In this document: positions 1-7,694 of the stretch, piece by piece
How the letters are laid out: every line of letters begins with the position of its first letter
Position numbering within the stretch: the first letter of the stretch is position 1
Source of the DNA: Euperipatoides rowelli
Lineage: Eukaryota > Onychophora > Udeonychophora > Euonychophora > Peripatopsidae
DNA length: 10,765 nt
NCBI GenBank assembly: GCA_003024985.2
Contig: PXIH01S0012454.1
Strand: one strand, 5' to 3'
The notes under the pieces: generated by a model
What the model saw: the letters and a program-made list of their open reading frames with translations, nothing else
What the model was told of the DNA's origin: nothing
Databases searched by the model: none
Program-made: the position numbers and the translations under genes

Positions 1-155
1 AGAGGAAGACCAAGAAGAGAATGGTTGGATGACCTTAAGGACTGGGCTAACATCAGGCAATTCTCTGTATTAAAAAGACGAGCTCAAGATAGAAATCTTT
101 GGCAATCTATGAATGCGAACCTTCGTCTGGGAGGGGGCACCCAATGATGTTGATC
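1..155 (+). mobile_element. 3' end of a non-LTR retrotransposon (RTE-like reverse transcriptase tail)
   Basis: An open frame begins at base 1 and runs 48 codons to a TGA at 145-147. It starts RGRPRREWLDDLKDW and continues with KRRAQDRNLW and a Gly-rich end (LGGGTQ). The GRPRxxWLDDxKDW block followed by a basic RAQDRxxW block is typical of the extreme C-terminus of endonuclease-reverse transcriptases of animal non-LTR elements, downstream of the catalytic palm. The catalytic residues lie outside the window. The bases after the codon for Thr read CCAATGATGTTGATC, a degenerate ATG/TGA-type tail. This resembles the very short 3' tails with trinucleotide repeats known for RTE-type elements, so the insertion probably ends near 150-155. 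No poly-A tail is seen. The 48 codons are stop-free, so this copy may be fairly young, but it could be 5'-truncated. The exact clade (RTE versus CR1/L2-like) is an inference. Confidence 0.75.
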
Positions 156-671
156 ACTAAACCTATACTAATCTATCTAAAGAAACTTGACAATCGATAT
201 TAAATACTCCAGTCATTATTTAGAAAATTAAAGAAAATCATATCATATTGGGTGTTTGCTTCTTAATTCACCAGACTAAATATATCCGGGTATGACTGAA
301 CTTGCAGAAACATTGCTTTACATCATAGCCATAGTTGGTATTTTCTATTAGTCCACTGGCATTTGGTGACTGATCATACACATGGAAAACTCACCTAAAC
401 ATATCCCAGCAGACACATTTTATCCTTGAGCTTACAGCACATGATGGAACATCTTTTGGACTATACAGTTTTATTAAAAACATCCTACATATAGGGTTTG
501 GATGGGTCCAGTATGCCATTTTACACAACCATAAAATCTTATAATGCTTAATACATAGGTGTCAATCATAATCAGTAAAAACACACAAAAATTTTTTAAT
601 TAACTCAAATAGATTGCACTAAGACAAATCTTTTCCGACTAGTGTGCCGTTTGAAGTTTGGTTTATTACTT
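156..671. other. AT-rich stretch, no gene recognised
   Basis: No feature can be assigned with confidence. On the minus strand one frame is open for 56 codons (394-561) and, after a single TGA at 391-393, for another 40 codons (271-390). The translation is Cys-rich but matches no family I recognise. It does not resemble the C-terminal dimerisation region of hAT transposases, although it lies just 3' of the transposase fossil. It may be chance or a much-decayed part of that element. Confidence 0.4.
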
Positions 672-996
672 TCAAATGTTTAGTGTGCCACCATGACTCA
701 GCCAGGTAACATTATTGTACATAACAAGTCCACCATAATGAGAATCCACCTCATCTAACATCTTTGAGATCTGGGGATTATTTAGAGCACATGCAGATGT
801 AAAGTTCACAAATTTAGTTACCCCCAAGAGTAGGCTACATTTTCAAATGACTTCTCACTTGCTTTTGCACACAATCGTTTCTTGTGTATAATGCAATGGA
901 ACTGCTTAATGGGCTACTGAACTTCTTCACTAAGAAATTTACAAAACCATTATGTTCAGCCACCATATTTAGAGCTTCATCAATTGTCACATACAC
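672..996 (-). pseudogene. hAT transposase fragment (ZBED5/GTF2IRD2-like, probable Buster group), broken
   Basis: Read on the minus strand, three consecutive blocks match the order found in the hAT transposases related to ZBED5 and the transposase part of GTF2IRD2. Block 1 (996 down to about 900) gives TIDEALNMVAEHNGFVNFL, like the TDGAPxMxGxNxGFV region around a catalytic Asp. Block 2 (898-818, another frame) gives HCIIHKKRLCAK, matching the family's HCIIHQEALCAK. Block 3 (818-672, third frame) gives VNFTSACALNNPQ, then LDEVDSHYG, then VTWLSHGG, matching VNFIRARALNHRQF...YGDVLYHTEVRWLSRG. At least two frameshifts separate them, and TAA and TGA stops follow blocks 2 and 3. The N-terminal BED finger and start are missing, and so is the C-terminal dimerisation region. 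The block order and spacing make chance unlikely. The protein would cut and paste the element's own ends; this copy is dead. Confidence 0.75.
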
Positions 997-1050
997 AATT
1001 TCCTATTCATTAGCCTACATGTACAATAGTACATCAAGCATAATGGATTC

Positions 1051-1106
1051 CTATGGTGTGTCACCCAAATCGTGTTAGTGTGTCACCAATAAGTTCACCA
1101 TCCCTG
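1051..1106 (-). mobile_element. hAT terminal inverted repeat end, with candidate 8-bp target duplication
   Basis: The minus strand from 1106 begins CAGGGATGGTGAACTTATTG and continues with two GGTGACACAC-type motifs. CAGGG(A/G)TGGxxAACCT is a common hAT terminal form. The bases just outside, 1107-1114 (CACTAGAA), fit the nnnTAnnn pattern described for target duplications of Buster-type hAT elements. This end sits about 55-110 bases upstream, in transposase orientation, of the conserved Asp block. An intact element would need well over a kilobase there, so the 5' part of the gene has been deleted. The matching left end and second copy of the duplication were not found in the window, so the boundary is plausible rather than proven. 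Confidence 0.5.
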
Positions 1107-1114
1107 CACTAGAA

Positions 1115-1690
1115 GGAGCAATACAACAAACGATGGTAACATGTTTCTGCTAGCTAGAAGTATGCAGATTTAGTCCAGTGATTTAAAACAGAAGAACCAA
1201 TACATAGAATAGCTACCAATATCACTTCATGTATACAAGTAATTAAGAAATCCTGGCGTGTGGTGCCAAATGTAAACTACATAAGAAAGAATAAATTATT
1301 GTTGTGATGTTTTTCTAGTCTTGCTATCATTTGTACTAATAATCCAAAGTAATAAAATGCTTTGTTCAATTTGGTAATTTATAGTATTTTTTCATCATCT
1401 TTTAATTGATTAAGGATTAGTAGAACTTGAAGTCTATTATTTTTGGTATAATCATTTTAATATATTAATTCATCCTGAAACTAATTTCATTTGCCTGAAA
1501 TGAACATTTAGAATAAATTGATTTATATTTATTTTATTGTTTCGTATCTCTTTGAAGAAGAAATGGCATTCTGTAGCATTTTTTCTTTACTTTTTTTTTT
1601 TTTTAATCATGATGAATCATTTTTGTGTTGCCATTATGTTTAAATCAAAATATTTTTTAGTAATTTTCTTTTTTTAGCTTCATTAAAGAC
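1115..1690. other. AT-rich stretch, no gene recognised
   Basis: This is low-complexity AT-rich sequence with a 14-base T run at 1591-1604. I see no conserved protein block, tRNA-like boxes or repeat boundary. Confidence 0.4.
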
Positions 1691-1704
1691 CTGCCCTCTG
1701 GTGG
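1691..1704 (-). promoter_or_regulatory. CTCF-core-like site
   Basis: The minus strand reads CCACCAGAGGGCAG. This matches every position of the animal CTCF core consensus CCASYAGRKGGCRS, inside otherwise AT-rich DNA. CTCF is an insulator and loop-anchoring zinc-finger protein conserved across bilaterian animals. The match is seen in the sequence; binding in this organism is inference. Confidence 0.3.
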
Positions 1705-2464
1705 ACTAATTGATTAATAGTCTTGCCTCTCTTTGAAAAGCTATATTGAAGACGAGAGCGAGCTGAAAAGTTTGTTATTGATGTAATGTAATTGATGCCG
1801 GTAATATTAAAAATATTGGCATAATATCCTGCAGCAATAATCATAAATAATTTGAATGTTTTCCTTCCCAAATAATTAATGATTCAACATTATTTCAACA
1901 ACAATAGCAAAAATAATCTATCTTTCTTGGATAAATAGTTAATGAATGCTGTTTTGAAGATTTTTTTTTTATTTTAAAGTTTAAAATATTTTTATTTATT
2001 CAGAAGATAAAAACAAAGTTTCCTTCATATAATTGATGGAGAAGATGGGGGAGCTCTCTAGCAGATAAAAGCATTGTTTTCTTTTTAATGTTATTGAATA
2101 TTTAATTTTTTTTTTTTTTTAAATTCCATTGAAATTGTTAATATGCAAGCATGATGTAAACATATCTGAAATGCTTGAATATTTAACAAAATAAATTCAT
2201 TCTTTCCTACATAGTTTTTTTTTCCCCTCTCCTAATCTTGAAATATAAGAGTATTTCTACTTCAACAGATGATTTGTTATGATAATATTGTTTGTTGTTA
2301 AATTATTTATCACTTTATTTCTTGAAGTATTCATGACTATAGTAAATATTGTAAAATCGCATGCCCATATGATCAGAACAAGGCAGTCATGATCACGAGC
2401 GCCTAGAAACAGGCGACAATAAGTCCCAATTTCAAGCATGGATAGCAGCATTATTTTTAAAATT
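1705..2464. other. AT-rich stretch, no gene recognised
   Basis: The stretch is AT-rich with a 15-base T run at 2106-2120. Open frames of about 60 codons on the minus strand (1683-1871, 2257-2451) are hydrophobic, match no known family and carry no supporting signals. A small GC-richer patch near 2390-2415 can form a 5-bp stem with a 6-base loop. Confidence 0.4.
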
Positions 2465-2466
2465 TA

Positions 2467-2560
2467 CAGTTCTAACTTTACCGTAACCCTGAACCCTAAC
2501 TCCTACTACGCATTAAATCCACTATGCCCCAACCTTAGGATAATCTAGAGGTGAAATAAT
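2467..2560 (+). repeat. Left terminal inverted repeat of the Tc1/mariner-type element
   Basis: The arm is 94 bases long. Its outer 32 bases match the reverse complement of the right arm at 29 positions. It keeps a 39-base block (about 2499-2537, including ACTCCTACTACG and ATGCCCCAACC) that the right arm has lost. Its inner part, GGATAATCTAGA then GGTGAAATAAT, pairs with the right arm again. It contains short telomere-like CCCTAA motifs that are part of the arm and not a telomeric array. Confidence 0.75.
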
Positions 2561-3154
2561 CCTTTTTTGATCCATTTCAATAATTTTGACAACTTCTGGC
2601 AGACTCTTCCATAGGCTATATGACGAAAATAGATCTGCAGATGTTAAAAAAAGTGGTAAAAGGAACTTCTTGCCGCCTGTTTTTAGACAACCCTGTCAAG
2701 ATACTGTATTAAAGTAGTAAGAGAATTGGTTCCTGCAAAAAAGGGCTTCAGTCTCAGAAATAGCAAAATGGATTTAGTCTTAGAAAATAAGTTTTGAGGG
2801 ATGTTTTCACCATTTTATTGTAAGGCACCCATACCATCCCTGTTCATTCCAAGCATTGGACTGAGGTCTTTTTACCATACAATGTTAAAAGTACCCCTCA
2901 TAACTTATTTTCTATTTGGCTATTTTTGTGACTGGCATTTTTTACAGGAACCGATTCAATTTAGCTTAAGAGATATATTTGGAGAAAGGTATTTGATTCC
3001 ATGGTGTCACATTTTGTCTAATAAACTGCAAATGTAAACAAAATAAAACAAAAGTAAAGGATTGAAATCTTAAATTGGTCAGATTCCATTATCTGCCCAC
3101 TAATATGACTGATGGTAGTAAATTGAAATTATCTATATCGGCACTCAGCAAAAT

Positions 3155-3216
3155 ATTATTTCACCTCTAGAATCTAGATTATCCTAGGGTTCAGGCTTAC
3201 GGTAAGGTTAGGACTG
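3155..3216 (-). repeat. Right terminal inverted repeat of the Tc1/mariner-type element
   Basis: This arm is the reverse complement of the left arm but only 62 bases long. It lacks a 39-base block, apparently lost between two TA positions, and carries 7 extra bases formed by a local repeat of CTAGA (CTCTAGAATCTAG on the plus strand). Confidence 0.75.
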
Positions 3217-3218
3217 TA

Positions 3219-3619
3219 AAGAAAATATACTAAAATCAGTGAGAAAAAATACTAATTTCACACACTGCTACGTTTTAGTTGTCACGCAACTCCTAATGTT
3301 AATATGTTGGTGGGCTGATAACAGAATCTGACTCAAATTATGTAGAAATTTTCTATTTTAGAAAATTAACTATTTTTTTTATGTATATACTGTACATTAA
3401 AATACATACAATTGTTTAAACAATGAAATTTGGTATTTTAACATAATATAAACAAATTCTAAAAATTCTTTAACTCTTTGCTTTCTTTATTAAACTGTGA
3501 TGAAAATCATATTTTTGTTGTGTGATTATAAATCAGATTGTCTAATAAAAGCTTGCAATGAAAAAAATTTCAAAGTATAAAGTCAAGAAAAGTCCTGTCG
3601 GCACTCAGAAATTTCATAG
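3219..3619. other. AT-rich stretch, no gene recognised
   Basis: Plain AT-rich sequence. I see no conserved protein block, element boundary or structured RNA. Confidence 0.4.
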
Positions 3620-3691
3620 TTGAGTGAATGATCAATTGAGTGAGTGATGACTATTTATTTCACTTGAGTGAGTGATCACTATTTAATTCAC
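3620..3691 (+). repeat. 28-bp tandem repeat, two full copies and a partial
   Basis: Copies at 3636-3663 and 3664-3691 share TTGAGTGAGTGAT then ACTATTTA then TTCAC, differing at two bases. A partial, slightly diverged 16-base copy (TTGAGTGAATGATCAA) precedes them at 3620-3635. This looks like a small local duplication. Confidence 0.8.
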
Positions 3692-3801
3692 ATATATTAA
3701 GCTTCTAGTGCAATTTATTTTATCTTGGAATGAGGAGAAGTGTGACTGACTTTGTGATGTCCATTTTAAGCTAGTATCTGGCATACTCTTTATGTGAAGC
3801 T

Positions 3802-3867
3802 GAGAAGTGACGTAAAAGTGCAGGTATAATTAAAAAGGCGGTCTATTATCTAATTAAGTCACTTCTC
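3802..3867. repeat. Short inverted repeat (14-base arms)
   Basis: GAGAAGTGACGTAA (3802-3815) and TTAAGTCACTTCTC (3854-3867) are complementary at 13 of 14 positions across a 38-base loop. A related direct motif, GGAGAAGTGTGAC, lies upstream near 3733. The pair could be the ends of a tiny mobile element or a hairpin. No target duplication was found. Confidence 0.6.
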
Positions 3868-4624
3868 CAACAACATGACATAATTCATTAATTATGTAAG
3901 ATTTTAAAAATTCTTTATTTACATTCTAAAGAGAATAAGAATAATGTTAGACAAGTGAAATAGTATACCTTGATGGCTGTCATATTTATGGTTTGCTAAT
4001 TAGTGTGACAATCTCATCTGATCCTCCTTAGAGAGGAATTCATCATTTTATTGCCTCTGGGGTCATAAGTGTTATGATCAATAAAAAAAAATAGAATAAC
4101 TATAGTAGCAAAGTTTATGGCAAGCATTGTGTTTAAGTTCTTAAGCATTAAAATATAACAACTTGTATCTTATAATATACTGGTAGTTATCTCTTATATA
4201 ATAGTTTAATGAGAAGTTTAGGCATGGCAGTAAATTGATTAATTAGCCTATTTATTCTATTTTTATTACTTAAATAAATTTGTAAAATTTCAATTATTTA
4301 TTTACCTGTCAAAATTTATTTTTTATTGAACTTGTGAATTGATGTATAACTTTATTCAGTGGAAATCTGATTATTTGCAAAGGAACTTTAAAACTTCAAT
4401 TGATAAGATCAAGTTGGTGAAATTGTATTGAATTGAAAGTGTTATTTTCAAATATTATTAATAAAATTATAAATTTTAATTTTATCTGCACATGGAACAA
4501 CTTTACCAATGAAATGTGCTAATAAGATGAACGCCACTAGAACAATAATATATCTGACTATTAATTAAATGGGACAAACAAGACATTAGCATCATGCATG
4601 GGTACACTAGAAAGTAAAAATAAA
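3868..4624. other. AT-rich stretch, no gene recognised
   Basis: This is AT-rich sequence preceding the coding fossil. No promoter motif, exon or element end could be assigned. If the downstream copy arose by retrotransposition, no promoter is expected here. Confidence 0.4.
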
Positions 4625-4640
4625 ATGGCTGCAGTATCTA

Positions 4641-4832
4641 ATGGTAAGATGGAGAACCTTTCGAATTCCAGAAGTAATCCTAATTAGTATAGGATTTGTT
4701 TCAATTTTTTCTACCTGTGAAGAAATTGAAGTTATCAGAATTATCCTTCACAGCTGGAATCCAGTATCAATAACTGCACATACCTTAGGCCACAGTTTCT
4801 TGGAGATTTCACCTCAAGCAAGAAATTCATAA
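4641..4832 (+). other. RING-like portion of the TRIM-like fossil
   Basis: This 63-codon stop-free piece contains TCEEIEVIRIILHSW and later LGHSFLEI. Aligned to TRIM RING fingers, the first Cys is kept. The second Cys is Ile, and the Cys expected after ILHS is Trp (TGG, one base from TGT or TGC). Zinc binding would be lost. It shares a frame with the B-box portion that follows. Alone it would be weak evidence; its place just before a better B-box match supports it. Confidence 0.35.
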
Positions 4833-4853
4833 GTAAAAAAGAAGGTAGACCCT

Positions 4854-5003
4854 TGCACAACCCACCTGTAAGGTTTCAGTTTCCATGCCTTCTCATGAAA
4901 TTACACAGCCCTTCTAAAGTCCAATAAAGACTATGATAAATATATTGAATTTCCATGGTTTCATCTTTATATTGATATAACACATGATAAACACGAGGAG
5001 CAT
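4854..5003 (+). other. B-box-like zinc finger remnant
   Basis: The frame reads C-T-T-H (4854-4865), then seven codons, then Ala, two codons, and a TGA at 4896-4898. This has the B-box spacing C-x2-H-x7-C-x2-C, with the second Cys now a TGA (one base from TGT or TGC). Later, Y-I-D-I-THDK-H-E-E-H (4968-5003) fits C-x2-C-x4-H-x2-H, with both Cys replaced by Tyr and Ile but both His kept. The 23 residues between the halves are too many for one B-box. They may be the remains of two adjacent B-boxes or an insertion. Confidence 0.45.
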
Positions 5004-5041
5004 TTGACATGTAGAGATGTACGATCTTCGACAATAGTTCA

Positions 5042-5598
5042 ATGAACAAAATAAAATTTCACAAACTTGATCAGCAAGTAAGAGATCAGAAAGAGTCTGC
5101 CGCAGAACTTCACATAAAGTCTATGAACAAACAAGAAAGATGAAAGGGTCTATTGTGGAACAATCATAAGCCACATGAATTAAGTGTCTTATTAACTTCA
5201 AAATTCTTGGAAGTCAACTATAACAACATGAAAAAGACTTGATCAACTTGACACAACCTTAACAAAACTAATCATAAAGCTTAAGGAAGAGCGACATACA
5301 CTTTTCACCTCTTGTGAATAAAAATACACAGAATAAGTAATGTCCATGGTCGAAGAACGACTAATCCAATATCAAAAAGTAACTGCACACACTATAGAAG
5401 AAAGTATGTCAATGGTACACAACTACAGCTCAACAACTATGAGGACCTGGTAACAAAATTAGGCATACAGTAAGAAAGCCTTTCTCTAACCTTACAGTAG
5501 TCTCAGGAAATATTGGTTCCAAGGAAATCTTGCAAATCCAAAAATAGCTGGAGGTTTTAGAGAATATTCCAATCTTCAACGTAGAAGAGAATCTGTGA
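5042..5598 (+). other. Coiled-coil portion of the TRIM-like fossil
   Basis: Pieces in order are FHKLDQQVRDQKESAAELHI (from about 5057), LDQLDTTLTKLIIKLKEERH (5238 on), MSMVEERLIQYQKVTAHTIE (5341 on), YEDLVTKLGIQ, and GSKEILQIQK with LEVLENIP (5503 on). They are rich in Leu, Ile, Lys, Glu and Gln in helix-like spacing. The transitions between frames indicate small indels. Stops interrupt at 5141, 5240, near 5319, near 5334 and at 5451. Confidence 0.5.
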
Positions 5599-6330
5599 AT
5601 TAATAATAAACTAATGGATAGAAACAGAAGTAATTTTATGATCGTAATTAAACCCTTCATTGTAGATAGATATACACTTTATCTGATTTCCCACAAAGTA
5701 AGCCTTGATTCAGAGGTAATAGTATGATATTCAAAGAAAAGTGATTATAATGTGACCCTTAAAAGTATATAATTAATCATTAAACAAGGATTTATAAAAA
5801 TATTTTATATCAAAACTTTTGAATTACTTTTTTATTTGTTTGCTTGATGTACTTGAACTTCTTTTCATAAGTGGATATAATCAGTCACTAGTCAAAAGTT
5901 ACGCTAGTGAATACGACTGAAGCAGAAATCTAATGTTTACTATCAAACATTGAAACGATTCACTTTGCGTATTACCAGATAATGAAATTTGAACATAATA
6001 TCAGTGCATCACTTAAAATATATTCTAACTCACTCACTGATAATATTTCCTCTTTCTCTGTACTCTGAAATGTACTAAATAAGGACCAACAAATAACAAA
6101 AGCTACAACTGATGGTTCAATCTAAATCTGGACATTTTTTTTTTGAAGTTTATGCATTAAATTGTAGAATCATATTTGTTGAATTAATAGCATATTATTA
6201 GCTTTTCAGGTGTTCATTAGTACTTATTGTCCACAGCCATACCTACACTTGACATTACTCCCTGATGTTGAATCTCTATAATCATCTTACTCAGGTGATA
6301 CAGACCATTCCTTTCTACACTTTTAAATAT

Positions 6331-6334
<4 letters not shown>
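5599..6334. other. AT-rich stretch, no gene recognised
   Basis: The frame of the fossil stays open from 5599 to about 5727 after a TGA at 5596-5598, but this part matches nothing I know. It could be the C-terminal tail or 3' untranslated part of the same dead gene. A small stem (CACTAG at about 5886 with CTAGTG near 5904) is visible. The rest is featureless. Confidence 0.35.

Positions 6335-6363
<29 letters not shown>
6335..6363 (+). repeat. (TC)n microsatellite ending at an ambiguous base
   Basis: The run is 29 bases of alternating T and C, followed by N at 6364. The N suggests that the array length or the base after it was not resolved in the assembly. Confidence 0.95.
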
Positions 6364-6364
6364 N

Positions 6365-7489
6365 ATAGGTTTAATAGACATAACTCCATGCATTTATCAA
6401 GTGCTCTACCCTCTCCCCTCTATTCTTAGCTCCATACGTTTTCTCCTGTGGCTATAGGCAACCTTAACCACTTTTGGCTTAGCACATTTATTATGTACTT
6501 TAATACCTTTGCCTCCCATTCAATTTGTTTTCCCAAGGAATAGTTATAAACTCATTTTTTTTATTGCCCTCATGTAATTTTTTATTGCACCATATACCTT
6601 GTTTAAACATTGATCATTAAAACTCGCTCCGCCTGACAAAAGTTTAGCAAAAGAAAATAATATTCAGAACTCATTTCATTTTTTTTTTAAACATTTGCTT
6701 CATTTTTGTACATTTTGTCTTAAATAAATATCTTGTTCTGCTGTTTTTTATTTTTTCATTCTTCAACTATATATGAACTTGAAAACAAATAACATTTTTT
6801 TTTCTTCTTTATATAATCCATCATTCATGAATTTCTTTCATTTTTTGGTCAATTGTGAAAAAAAAAAACACTATAATTTGAAATATTAACACTTTTAAGA
6901 TCTTAACATGAAGAGTTTGTATTTTTTCTTCTCTATTGTGAAAGAAAATACAACTTTGAAATCAATATTTTAATATAACAACTAAATCTTGAATGGAATT
7001 GTCCAAATCATCAATGGAAGTGTAATATGTCAACCTCGGATGTAGATGATCTGTTGTCTGTTAATAGACTTGTTATAACACCCAAAGGTTCACATGAAAG
7101 TTTGTTAATCTAAGGCTGTTTAACGCTTTACGATGCATGAGATCACTGACTATACTCATAGTGTAACTTTATGATCAGCCTGCTGGGTATAAGTGCAGAT
7201 GTAGTGTATGGATTCAATTATTGTATGTGGTTTTAAATTATTATCCAAAATGACTTGTCCTTATGAATTTGAACTAAAATATTCCGTTAAAGATAAGAGG
7301 GTCTTAAGGACATAAGAACAATAATGTTGAATTTAACTCTTTTTGTTTGGCAATAAAGTCTGAAGCAAATCATTTCCCAGCTTGACATTAGCTGAGTAAC
7401 AGCTTTAAATTGAAAGCACAATGTACGTTACAGACTAAATAGAAAGCACAATCATTGAAAACTTCATTATCCAATCCCACTCGGTTGTT
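6365..7489. other. AT-rich stretch, no gene recognised
   Basis: A somewhat pyrimidine-rich part (6365-6540) is followed by sequence rich in T and A runs. No conserved protein block was found on either strand. A short motif GAAAGCACAAT occurs twice near 7413 and 7443. Confidence 0.4.
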
Positions 7490-7694
7490 CATATCACAGT
7501 ATTATTGTGACAATGCATCTATGTGTATTTCAGATTCAATCACACTTGGATTATATGTCACAGTATTATTATGATAATAAAAAAACTATGTGCATATCAT
7601 TCAGTCATATTCAGGTGCATATGTTACACTATTATGATAATGCAACTATGCGCTTAACATATTCCAAGATTAAGCTACAAATACTCGTGTGCAT
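7490..7694 (+). repeat. Diverged tandem repeat, period about 64-66 bp, three copies
   Basis: Copies start near 7490, 7555 and 7621. Each begins AT(A/G)T(C/T)ACA then a TATTAT-rich part, then a CTATG(T/C)G motif, and closes with a GTGCATA or TTGGATTATA type end. The third copy is a little longer. A 100-codon open frame (7507-7809) lies across the array. It is rich in Tyr, His and Met and has no recognisable domain, so it is best explained as a by-product of the repeat. Confidence 0.65.

Larger units (their letters stand above)
2467..3216. mobile_element. 750-bp Tc1/mariner-type non-autonomous element (MITE-like)
   Basis: The segment begins CAGTTCTAAC and ends GTTAGGACTG, with a TA dinucleotide directly outside each end (2465-2466 and 3217-3218). 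TA target duplication plus CAGT termini is the hallmark of the Tc1/mariner superfamily. Inverted terminal repeats lie at 2467-2560 and 3155-3216. The interior (2561-3154) is AT-rich. The longest frame in it (2801-3037) shows no DDE/D transposase motifs and no similarity I recognise, so the element would have depended on a transposase supplied elsewhere. The arms have diverged by substitutions and two indels, which shows an old insertion. Superfamily assignment rests on the ends only. Confidence 0.7.
4625..5598 (+). pseudogene. Decayed TRIM-like gene (RING, B-box, coiled coil)
   Basis: A roughly 970-base stretch reads as protein across several frames. An ATG at 4625 in good context (AAAATGGCTG) opens MAAVSNGKMENL and stops at 4685-4687. 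Another frame (4641-5045) carries a RING-like patch and a B-box-like patch. A third and then the B-box frame again (5042-5242, 5238-5453) give a Lys/Glu-rich coiled coil, and short pieces (5435-5473, 5503-5598) give GSKEILQIQK, which resembles the GSxxEIL...KK close of TRIM coiled coils. TRIM proteins are usually RING E3 ubiquitin ligases that assemble through the coiled coil. Many stops and at least four frame changes show that this copy is dead. No splice-site pair is needed to join the parts, so it is either a processed retrocopy or a decayed single-exon gene. No downstream NHL, filamin or SPRY domain is recognisable. The family call is from pattern and order, not a database match. Confidence 0.5.

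Noticed and set aside
884-1078. 64-codon plus-strand open frame
   Set aside because: It is antisense to the hAT transposase blocks and terminal repeat, whose conserved motifs are on the minus strand.
2400-2415. CGCCT-AGAAAC-AGGCG hairpin as a structured RNA or terminator
   Set aside because: A 5-bp stem alone is too short to support an RNA gene, and no tRNA-like or other conserved context surrounds it.
2477-2500. Interstitial telomeric repeat
   Set aside because: Only scattered CCCTAA-like units occur, and they belong to the transposon arm, since they recur in the opposite arm and the 9836 copy.
2801-3037. 78-codon plus-strand open frame inside the inverted-repeat element
   Set aside because: It shows no DDE/D or helix-turn-helix motif and has aromatic-rich composition of the kind AT-rich DNA gives.
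5430-5660. 76-codon minus-strand open frame
   Set aside because: It is antisense to the coiled-coil fossil and has a low-complexity hydrophobic start; the plus strand explains the region better.
6114-6130. GGTTCAATC resembling a tRNA B box (possible SINE)
   Set aside because: No A box at the proper distance upstream and no tail; the match is partial.
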